Source: an uncultured Bacteroidales bacterium (GTDB lineage Bacteria; Bacteroidota; Bacteroidia; Bacteroidales; Paludibacteraceae). Taken from it: a DNA stretch of 64,000 bases. The position numbers and the translations under genes were made by a program. A model generated the notes under the pieces. It saw only the letters and a program-made list of their open reading frames with translations, was not told the DNA's origin and did not search any database. The DNA is taken from positions 23,878-87,877 of the forward strand of contig CALAUA010000021.1 of assembly GCA_937891975.1 (NCBI GenBank), read 5' to 3'. Positions 26,651 to 33,201 of this stretch are shown here, one piece after another (the stretch's first letter is position 1; the number at the start of each line of letters is the position of its first letter).

Positions 26651-27216
26651 GCACTGTACCCTGCTTCGATAGCAGCAATATTGGCAGCGACAACGGCTTC
26701 GCCTTTGCGAGCGAAGATGCGCTCCACGCCTGCAACAATCTTATCATGGTCAATGCCCAACATAGGGATAGCTGCTCCCAAAAGCACCATATTCGCTGCT
26801 TGCAGAGGAGCACCCGCCTCTTTGGCAAGCACCTCTACATCCAATAGCACGTGCTTCTTGACGGCTTGGATGTGCTCCAGCACCTGCTCAATATCAGGAT
26901 AATTAGGGATATTCACAAACGGTTTGCACGAGGAGACAATCCATCCGTCGGGTTTGAGGTATGGCAGATAGCGCAATGCTTCCATTGGTTCGAGCGAGAT
27001 GATAATATCTGCCCCACCCTTTGGAATCAAATCCGAATAGATGGGTTCGCTGGACAAACGGAGATTGGATTGCACATCACCGCCTCGCTGGCTCATGCCA
27101 TGCACTTCAGCTTGCTTCAAATAGAGGCCTTCTTTGAGGGCTGCCTCGCCAATCACTGTGGCAATAGATAGGATACCTTGTCCGCCTACGCCTGCTAAAA
27201 TTATATCGCGTTTCAT
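26638..27216 (-). CDS. iorB: indolepyruvate ferredoxin oxidoreductase, beta subunit
   Basis: A 192-residue protein of normal length for IorB. The signature GVGGQGILSIATVIGEAA (8-25) and EVHGMSQRGGDVQSNLRLS match the gamma-type domain of 2-oxoacid oxidoreductases. With IorA it converts arylpyruvates (from Phe, Tyr, Trp) to aryl-acetyl-CoA using ferredoxin, or runs in reverse. The last residues (SASKH) and stop come from a dispersed repeat. Confidence 0.93.
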   Translation of the reverse strand: MKRDIILAGVGGQGILSIATVIGEAALKEGLYLKQAEVHGMSQRGGDVQSNLRLSSEPIYSDLIPKGGADIIISLEPMEALRYLPYLKPDGWIVSSCKPFVNIPNYPDIEQVLEHIQAVKKHVLLDVEVLAKEAGAPLQAANMVLLGAAIPMLGIDHDKIVAGVERIFARKGEAVVAANIAAIEAGYSASKH

Positions 27217-27228
27217 ATACTTCTTGCC

Positions 27229-27271
27229 TTTAAACTTAAAACCTTAAACATTAAACATTAAACATTAAACC
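27229..27271. repeat. TTAAACA tandem words between iorA and iorB
   Basis: TTTAAAC, TTAAAAC, CTTAAACA and three TTAAACA units in a row, a variant of the CTAAACA words elsewhere. Confidence 0.65.
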
Positions 27272-28953
27272 TATTTCTTTTGTTTCAAATGTCGTTTGAG
27301 GGTTTGGATACACTCGCGGCGGGCGATAACAACAGACGTGCCATTGTATGCCACTTCCTCGCGAAGCACCTGCTTGATTTCTTCCATGTTCTTTGGCAGT
27401 GGCACTACCACGCGCACATGCTCTTTCTCTACGCCCAATCCCTCGCAGATAGCCTCCAGTCTGCCAGTACCCGCAGAGTCTTGTCCGCCAGTCATACCTG
27501 TGGTGAGGTTATCGGAGATAAGCACTACCACATTCGCTTTGCTATTCACGCAGTCCAGCAATCCCGTCATACCCGAATGGGTGAACGTACTATCGCCAAT
27601 CACAGCGAACGAAGGGAACTGTCCTGCATCAGCAGCACCTTTCGCCATAGTGATACTCGCACCCATCTCCACACAAGCGTGGATAGCGTGGAAAGGCGAC
27701 AATGCACCCAAGGTGTAACAACCTATATCGCCGAAAATCTTGGCATTCTCATGTTCGCGTGCCACCTCATTGAGCGCAGCATACATATCACGGTGACCAC
27801 AACCTTGGCATAATGCAGGTGGACGACCAACGACAATTTCTGGTATCTGGAATCCGGAGTCCGAAATTACATCCCCCACCAATGCTCTGCGCACGCAGTC
27901 TGGTGTCAACTCACCCATGCGAGGGAGGTCGCCCGTCAATCGGCCTTTGACAGCCACAGAAGATGGCACCATACCGCGCAACAGTTCTTCCACCACGGGT
28001 TGTCCTTCCTCCATCACCAATATCTCTTCTGCACCATCAGCTACCATCTGATCAATCAATGCCTTAGGCAATGGGTATTGAGTAATCTTCAATATACTAG
28101 CCTCTCTAAACGCTAAACTGTAGGCGCTTTTAGCGCCGTTCTCTAAACACTCCATAAGGTAGTTATACGCAATACCTGTCGTCACAATGGCTTTCTTCGG
28201 ATTACTGCCTTTGGTATAGGTATTGTATTGCGACTCCTCGCTCGTTTGCACAAAATCGGCTTGCGCTTCTACCAATTCCGCATAGTTTTTGCGTGCGAAA
28301 GCTGGCAAAAGAATAAAATGATTGGTATTTTCAGGCGCAGATAGCTCATTTTGCTCACGAGGAGTGTCCATTGTTTCGACCACCGCACGCGAATGCGCCA
28401 TGCGCGTAGTCACACGCAACAAGATAGGTGTGCGCAATGATTCGGAGAGGTCGAAAGCATAGTGCATCATGTCATATGCCTCTTGTTGGTTGCTTGGTTC
28501 GAGGCATGGGATCATGGCGAATTTCGCATAGAAACGCGAGTCTTGTTCATTTTGCGAGGAGTGCATCGATGGGTCATCGGCAGCCACTACTACCAATCCG
28601 CCGTTGACGCCCGTGATAGCAGCATTCATAAACGCATCAGCGCAAACATTCATGCCCACATGCTTCATGCACACAAGTGCGCGTTTGCCCATATAGGACA
28701 TACCGAGTGCGCCTTCCATAGCGGTCTTCTCGTTGGTAGCCCATTGGCAGAAGATCTTGCCTTTAACCTCTAAACTATAGGCGCTATCAGCGCCGTTCTC
28801 TAAACCAGCGGAAAGCGCTTTACGCTTTTCGCTCAATTGTATATACTCGGTGATTTCAGTAGATGGCGTGCCTGGATAAGCATACACGCCACTCAATCCT
28901 GCATCAATAGCGCCCTGCGCTATGGCTTCATCGCCTAATAATAAGTGTTTCAT
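27271..28953 (-). CDS. iorA: indolepyruvate ferredoxin oxidoreductase, alpha subunit
   Basis: A 560-residue thiamine-diphosphate enzyme. The N-terminal pyrimidine domain contains AYPGTPSTEITEY (25-37) and CMKHVGMNVCADA; the TPP-binding half contains IFGDIGCYTLG and VIGDSTFTHSGMTGLLDCVN with GD...N spacing. The protein ends at LKRHLKQKK with no C-terminal Cys-rich ferredoxin domain of the kind found in archaeal IorA. Two in-frame insertions, at about residues 42-65 and 269-285, encode near-identical peptides LENGADSAYSL and LENGAKSAYSL and derive from the hairpin repeat family. Family members usually pass directly from the 'TEI.E' helix to 'WATNEK', so the first insert is extra. Confidence 0.93.
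   Translation of the reverse strand: MKHLLLGDEAIAQGAIDAGLSGVYAYPGTPSTEITEYIQLSEKRKALSAGLENGADSAYSLEVKGKIFCQWATNEKTAMEGALGMSYMGKRALVCMKHVGMNVCADAFMNAAITGVNGGLVVVAADDPSMHSSQNEQDSRFYAKFAMIPCLEPSNQQEAYDMMHYAFDLSESLRTPILLRVTTRMAHSRAVVETMDTPREQNELSAPENTNHFILLPAFARKNYAELVEAQADFVQTSEESQYNTYTKGSNPKKAIVTTGIAYNYLMECLENGAKSAYSLAFREASILKITQYPLPKALIDQMVADGAEEILVMEEGQPVVEELLRGMVPSSVAVKGRLTGDLPRMGELTPDCVRRALVGDVISDSGFQIPEIVVGRPPALCQGCGHRDMYAALNEVAREHENAKIFGDIGCYTLGALSPFHAIHACVEMGASITMAKGAADAGQFPSFAVIGDSTFTHSGMTGLLDCVNSKANVVVLISDNLTTGMTGGQDSAGTGRLEAICEGLGVEKEHVRVVVPLPKNMEEIKQVLREEVAYNGTSVVIARRECIQTLKRHLKQKK
28099..28145 (-). repeat. hairpin repeat element inside iorA (copy 1)
   Basis: On the plus strand: CTAAACTGTA, then the stem GGCGC-TTTTA-GCGCC, then GTTCTCTAAACAC. 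It is read in frame on the minus strand as LENGAKSAYSL. Confidence 0.9.
28759..28830 (-). repeat. double hairpin repeat element inside iorA (copy 2)
   Basis: On the plus strand: CTAAACTATA, stem GGCGC-TATCA-GCGCC, GTTCTCTAAAC, then a second palindrome AGCGGAAAGCGC/GCGTTTTCGCT-like around TTTA. It is read in frame as SEKRKALSAGLENGADSAYS. Confidence 0.88.
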
Positions 28954-28976
28954 AGTATCTAATATAGTATTAAGTC

Positions 28977-30170
28977 TTATTGTTGAGAATTATATGCTTC
29001 CAACGCTTTGCGAAGCACCAACACTGCTTTGGCCAAATCTTCCTTTTTCAGAATGTACGCCATACGCACTTGCTGTCGACCATCTTCTGGATTAGTATAA
29101 AAACCACTTCCAGGTGCCATAATAATGGTCTGTCCCTCGTATTGGAAATCACTCAAGCACCATTGGCAGAACTTATCTGTATCATCTACTGGCAATTGTA
29201 CCATCACATAAAACGCACCCATAGGTGTAGGGGCGAACACGCCAGGTATCTGATTCAATTGATCTATCAAGAAGTTGCGACGTGCCAAATATTCGTCATA
29301 GACCTCTTCCATATATTCGTGAGGAGTAGCCAATGCCGATTCCGCTATCACTTGCCCTATCAATGGGGGTGATAAACGTGCCTGACAGAATTTCATCACA
29401 GCCTGATGCACCTTTTTGTTCTTCGTAATTAGTGCTCCTATACGTATTCCGCACAATGAATAGCGTTTGCTCACCGAATCAATCAGTATCACATGATCCT
29501 CTATTCCGTCAAGGTGGAAAGCAGAGATGTAAGGACGTTTCGTATAGATAAACTCACGATAAACCTCATCGGAGAAAAGATAGAGATTGTATTTTTTCAC
29601 CAAATCACGAATCTGCATCATTTCCTGTTTCGTATAGAGATAGCCCGTTGGATTATTAGGGTTGCAGATTAAGATAGCACGAGTTTTATCGGTAATCTGT
29701 TTCTCAAACTCTTCCACAGAAGGCAGTTTGAAGCCATCTTCAATCTTCGTTTTCACGGGCTTAATTACTGCCCCACACGACACTGCAAAAGCCATGTAGT
29801 TAGCATAACTCGGCTCTGTAACAATGATTTCATCACCGGGATTCAAACATGCCATGTAGGCAAACATGATTGCCTCAGAGCCACCCGAAGTGATAATAAT
29901 CTCATCCGGAGAAATATCTATGCCATATTCTGCATAATAACCCACCATCTTTGCACGCAGAGAGATTACTCCCTGAGAAGGAGAATATTCCAAAATATCC
30001 TTATGAAAATTGGTTATCGCCTCTACCGCACAAGTAGGTGTCTGAATATCGGGCTGACCGATATTGAGAGAATAGACATGAATGCCATTGCGATGAGCCG
30101 CTTCGGCATACTTCGCTAACTTACGAATAGGCGATTGCGGCATATTTTGTGCACGTTGAGATATATTCAT
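28977..30170 (-). CDS. class I PLP-dependent aminotransferase
   Basis: A 397-residue enzyme. The start at 30170 gives MNISQRAQNMPQSPIRKLAK; the frame extends upstream only into the promoter. Motifs are LNIGQPDIQTP (35-45), NPNNPTG (170-176), DE (201-202) and the PLP lysine K235 in DSVSKRYSLCGIR. It resembles aspartate/aromatic aminotransferases. It starts the operon that continues with iorA (23 bases later), so a role in aromatic amino acid transamination is likely. Confidence 0.88.
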   Translation of the reverse strand: MNISQRAQNMPQSPIRKLAKYAEAAHRNGIHVYSLNIGQPDIQTPTCAVEAITNFHKDILEYSPSQGVISLRAKMVGYYAEYGIDISPDEIIITSGGSEAIMFAYMACLNPGDEIIVTEPSYANYMAFAVSCGAVIKPVKTKIEDGFKLPSVEEFEKQITDKTRAILICNPNNPTGYLYTKQEMMQIRDLVKKYNLYLFSDEVYREFIYTKRPYISAFHLDGIEDHVILIDSVSKRYSLCGIRIGALITKNKKVHQAVMKFCQARLSPPLIGQVIAESALATPHEYMEEVYDEYLARRNFLIDQLNQIPGVFAPTPMGAFYVMVQLPVDDTDKFCQWCLSDFQYEGQTIIMAPGSGFYTNPEDGRQQVRMAYILKKEDLAKAVLVLRKALEAYNSQQ

Positions 30171-30195
30171 AATCGCTATTTTTATAATTGACTCG

Positions 30196-30227
30196 CAAAA
30201 GTACAAAAAAAATCGCACTTATGCAAA
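30196..30227 (-). promoter_or_regulatory. promoter of the aminotransferase-ior operon
   Basis: On the minus strand, TTTG (30227-30224) and TACTTTTG (30203-30196), 20-base spacer. The -33 element sits in the loop of the terminator hairpin of the preceding gene. Confidence 0.8.
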
Positions 30228-30245
30228 TACACAGTGCGATTTTTA
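30205..30245 (-). terminator. terminator of the RluA-like gene, overlapping the next promoter
   Basis: Stem AAATCGCACT/AGTGCGATTT (30208-30219 with 30233-30244), 13-base loop, then on the minus strand a run of eight T's ending directly at the -7 box of the following promoter. Confidence 0.8.
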
Positions 30246-30267
30246 TGTAAATTATGTTGCAAAACAT

Positions 30268-30963
30268 CTATATTTGCGCCGTCAACGCCTGCCACAAAGT
30301 ATCCTCTGGCACAGGAGCCGTGATGCTGATTGGCTGTTTGCTCACAGGATGAATAAACTCTATCTTACGAGCGTGTAGCGATATACCTCCATCGGGATTG
30401 CTGCGTTTGGCACCATACTTCAAGTCGCCCTTGATAGGCAAACCTATCGCTGCCAACTGACAACGTATCTGATGATGACGCCCCGTCTCCAGATTGATTT
30501 CCAATAGCATATAACGCTCACTCTTGGCTATCACCTTATAACTCAACGCAGCGCGTTTGGCATCTTTGGTTCCTGGCTTGACAACAAACGACTTATTCTG
30601 CTTCTCATTGCGCCAGAGGTAGTTCTCCAGCCTCATTGCCTCATTAGCCGTATCGCCTAATAATCTTTCATTCTTCTCCACTATCGCCCAATAGGTCTTT
30701 TGTATCTGCTCATGCGATTGAAACATGGCATTGAGTCGTGTCAATGCTTTGCTGGTGCGTGCAAACAGCACCACGCCCGTGGTAGGACGGTCTAAACGAT
30801 GGGTCACCCCAAGAAACACTTCTCCGGGCTTCTGGTATTTTTCTTTGATATATGCCTTCACGATATCCGACAGAGGGGTATCCCCTGTCTTATCGCCTTG
30901 CACAATCTCGTGACAAGTCTTGCTGACCGCAATGATATGATTATCTTCGTATAATAGTTTCAC
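30268..30963 (-). CDS. RluA-family RNA pseudouridine synthase
   Basis: A 231-residue enzyme without an S4 domain. The catalytic motif GVTHRLDRPTTGVVLFART (aspartate at about residue 58) and ETGRHHQIRCQLA are family hallmarks. It isomerises uridine to pseudouridine in rRNA or tRNA; the exact target is unclear. It lies 44 bases downstream of folK, with a CTTCA-word repeat in the gap. Confidence 0.9.
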   Translation of the reverse strand: MKLLYEDNHIIAVSKTCHEIVQGDKTGDTPLSDIVKAYIKEKYQKPGEVFLGVTHRLDRPTTGVVLFARTSKALTRLNAMFQSHEQIQKTYWAIVEKNERLLGDTANEAMRLENYLWRNEKQNKSFVVKPGTKDAKRAALSYKVIAKSERYMLLEINLETGRHHQIRCQLAAIGLPIKGDLKYGAKRSNPDGGISLHARKIEFIHPVSKQPISITAPVPEDTLWQALTAQI

Positions 30964-30973
30964 CTTTCCGTTT

Positions 30974-31030
30974 CCTTCACTCCTTCAACCTTCACTCCTT
31001 CATTCCTTCACTCCTTCAACCTTAAACCTT
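30974..31030. repeat. CTCCTTCAACCTTCA word repeat
   Basis: Words CACTCCTTCA, ACCTTCACTCCTTCA and TTCCTTCACTCCTTCAACCT follow each other through the spacer. On the minus strand they encode the last residues (LRLKE) and the TGA stop of folK. Confidence 0.75.
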
Positions 31031-31475
31031 CCACTTCGCGCAGGGGTATCATCACAAACTCGCGCTCCTGCATGCGCGGATGCGGCAAGGTGAGCGTTTC
31101 ACTCTTGCATACCACCTCTTCGCTTTCCATAAGGTTCTCCCCTTTGAAGGGGGAGCTAGAGGGGGTCAAAGCCTGTAGCAAGTCAATATCAATCACTCGG
31201 TCATGATACACGCCCTTCACCGATTTCTCTGTGCGTCCCATCTCACGCTCAATCTGCTGGGTGAGGAGCAGCACTTCTTCGGGCGAATATTCGGTTTCAT
31301 ATACCGCAACAATATTCGCAAACTCATTGTCCGACACAAAGCCCTGTGGCGCACTCCTGTACACCGACGAGCACGCCAACCGCTCCCCTACTCGTTCATC
31401 CAGCAGTTGCAGTGCCGTTTGCAGATTCGCCTCACGATCTCCTAAATTTGTCCCTATTCCCAAATATATTACCAT
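31008..31475 (-). CDS. folK: 6-hydroxymethyl-7,8-dihydropterin pyrophosphokinase FolK
   Basis: A 155-residue enzyme of folate biosynthesis that pyrophosphorylates the pterin alcohol. The N-terminal LGIGTNLGDREANLQTAL, the RDRVIDIDLL-type motif (here VYHDRVIDIDLL) and TLPHPRMQEREFV are all visible. Between IDLL and the HPRM motif the protein has an enlarged, low-complexity loop (ALTPSSSPFKGENLMESE) encoded by a G/C palindromic repeat at 31136-31167. Its final codons and stop come from a word repeat. Confidence 0.93.
   Translation of the reverse strand: MVIYLGIGTNLGDREANLQTALQLLDERVGERLACSSVYRSAPQGFVSDNEFANIVAVYETEYSPEEVLLLTQQIEREMGRTEKSVKGVYHDRVIDIDLLQALTPSSSPFKGENLMESEEVVCKSETLTLPHPRMQEREFVMIPLREVEGLRLKE
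31136..31167 (-). repeat. CCCC-TTTGAA-GGGG palindromic repeat inside folK
   Basis: TCTCCCCTTTGAAGGGGGAG followed by CTAGAGGGGGTC, the same plan as the elements at 37704, 42464 and 44467. It is translated in frame as TPSSSPFKGEN. Confidence 0.85.
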
Positions 31476-31508
31476 TATCCAATAGCCACTAAGCCGCAGG
31501 CGTCCTCT

Positions 31509-32402
31509 TTATGGTACCGCTACAAACTCGTAATCAATCTTCTCGCCCATGGTCACGAGCATGTAGAAGGGTTTCTTGTCCTCATCTTTCATCGAGTCCA
31601 CCACGATACATGTCATATCCTTCACTTGCGTGATTTCGCGCGAGTGGTCGTGTCCCGACCATACCATATCCACCCCATGCTTTTCAAACAGGTTGAGCAG
31701 CGCATAGGTCTCTTCTTGCGTATAGTTGGAGGTATGTCCTTGCGAGCCATCACGTTTGAAGAAATGCGTATGCGTACATGCTACGATATGGCGAAAATCC
31801 TGCTTATCCGCCCACTCCAGTGTCTCGCGAAGCCATTGCAACTGTTTGCTGCCCACTGTGCCGTCTGCCGAATCATAAACCACGAACAGGTCCTTCTTTC
31901 CCGAAGGAGTCTCTACCACAAAGTAGTAGTAGCATGTCTTGAAATACTTGATATACTCTGGCCACTGTTTGAAATAAATATCGTGGTTGCCTGCCACAGC
32001 CATCAGTGTATCCTTTTTCGCGGGATTGAGCGGCACTGCCTGATATGCCGAGTACATCTCATCGAAATAGTTTTGCGCATCGATGATATCGCCCAAATGC
32101 ACGGCTACAGGACACAGCGGGTCTTGGCGATAAGTATCAATGAAGTATGTCCAACGCGTTTGTGTTTTGGTCACGTGAGTGTCGGTGCACACATACACGC
32201 GGTAGTCATCCACGGGGGCTTGTAGCGTGGTAAAACCATGCTTATCATTATATACCTTAGACTCTGTAAAACGTTCATCAATCGTTGGAGAAGTTCCTGC
32301 AAACATACCCACCATATCCAATCGTGCCTCTGGTCCGCATGATACACAAATAAAACCAATTACCAATAACCAATAGCCAATATATGTTATATTCTTTTTC
32401 AT
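31509..32402 (-). CDS. calcineurin-like metallophosphoesterase lipoprotein
   Basis: A 297-residue exported phosphoesterase. The signal sequence contains YWLLVIGFICVSC, a lipobox with the cysteine near residue 22. Metal motifs are CTDTHV, HLGDIIDAQNYF, AGNHDIYF, THTHFF and WSGHDHS, in the order of the purple-acid/calcineurin phosphoesterases. Substrate unknown. The signal peptide core is encoded by a CCAATAACC/CCAATAGCC word repeat (32361-32382). Confidence 0.85.
   Translation of the reverse strand: MKKNITYIGYWLLVIGFICVSCGPEARLDMVGMFAGTSPTIDERFTESKVYNDKHGFTTLQAPVDDYRVYVCTDTHVTKTQTRWTYFIDTYRQDPLCPVAVHLGDIIDAQNYFDEMYSAYQAVPLNPAKKDTLMAVAGNHDIYFKQWPEYIKYFKTCYYYFVVETPSGKKDLFVVYDSADGTVGSKQLQWLRETLEWADKQDFRHIVACTHTHFFKRDGSQGHTSNYTQEETYALLNLFEKHGVDMVWSGHDHSREITQVKDMTCIVVDSMKDEDKKPFYMLVTMGEKIDYEFVAVP
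32361..32382 (-). repeat. CCAATAACC-CCAATAGCC words coding for a signal peptide
   Basis: The words ACCAATAACC and AATAGCCAATA code on the minus strand for IGYWLLVIG, the hydrophobic core of the lipoprotein signal. Confidence 0.6.
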
Positions 32403-32418
32403 AATTTCGTATATGTTT

Positions 32419-32463
32419 TAAACACTAAACAGTAGCGCCATAGGCGCGTTCACTAAACACTAA
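32419..32463 (-). repeat. CTAAAC-type hairpin element
   Basis: Plus strand: AAACACTAAACAGTAG, stem CGCC-ATA-GGCG, CGTTCACTAAACACTAAA. It supplies the TAG stop (32460-32462) of the gene that follows on the minus strand. Confidence 0.85.
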
Positions 32464-33170
32464 AATCTATATTCCGCACCTGCACGCAGTTCTGCACCAT
32501 AGTAGTGTGCATTCAGGTGGAACATTCCCGCCAGTTTCATTTTGCCTGATAGGCGTACGCGCCAATGCTCATTCACATCATACCAACCGCCCAAATAGAA
32601 CATCGGTTGCCACATACGCTCCACTTGGTAGTTGTCCATGTTCGAGAGGCACAAGCTGATATTCCATGGCGATGTCTGTGGTCGCACAAACGCTTCCACG
32701 CGATACACGGCATCAAATGGTTCGAGTATCATCTCGTCTCCGCTACGTTTGGTGTATGGCAATGGAGTGATGATACGATTAGCCATACCCACTTGCACAT
32801 TCACATATTGCATCTTGTATCCCACCGAGAAAGCGTGTACAAAATCGCGGAAGCTATCTCTATTGACCCATCTCATCATCAGTCGGTCTTCGAGGTATAG
32901 TTCGCCCACAGGCAATACGAATTTGGGTCTGAGTTGCACCCCTGCAGTGTAGAAGTTGGCGGTGCTGGTTCGGACACTGGCTTGCATATCAAAATGCTTG
33001 TTGATAGGCAAATAGGCATCAATATCGAAGTTCGCATACGACCCGTATGTCAGATTGTGCCCATACCCTACGTGCAGCGACACGGCATATTGCTCATCAC
33101 CTGGCTGCACCTGCGCCATAGCTCCAAGAGCCACCAGCCAAGTACTAAAAATCAAAATACTTTTTTTCAT
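32460..33170 (-). CDS. outer-membrane beta-barrel protein, unknown function
   Basis: A 236-residue protein with signal peptide MKKSILIFSTWLVALGAMA-Q. Alternating strand pattern with many Tyr, Trp and Arg, ending RAGAEYRF as in outer-membrane barrels. No enzymatic motif. Its stop codon lies in a CTAAAC-type repeat. It lies 31 bases after mutS2 on the same strand. Confidence 0.7.
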   Translation of the reverse strand: MKKSILIFSTWLVALGAMAQVQPGDEQYAVSLHVGYGHNLTYGSYANFDIDAYLPINKHFDMQASVRTSTANFYTAGVQLRPKFVLPVGELYLEDRLMMRWVNRDSFRDFVHAFSVGYKMQYVNVQVGMANRIITPLPYTKRSGDEMILEPFDAVYRVEAFVRPQTSPWNISLCLSNMDNYQVERMWQPMFYLGGWYDVNEHWRVRLSGKMKLAGMFHLNAHYYGAELRAGAEYRF

Positions 33171-33201
33171 ATATCCTAGTCTTGTAACTTTAAACTATCA
33201 A

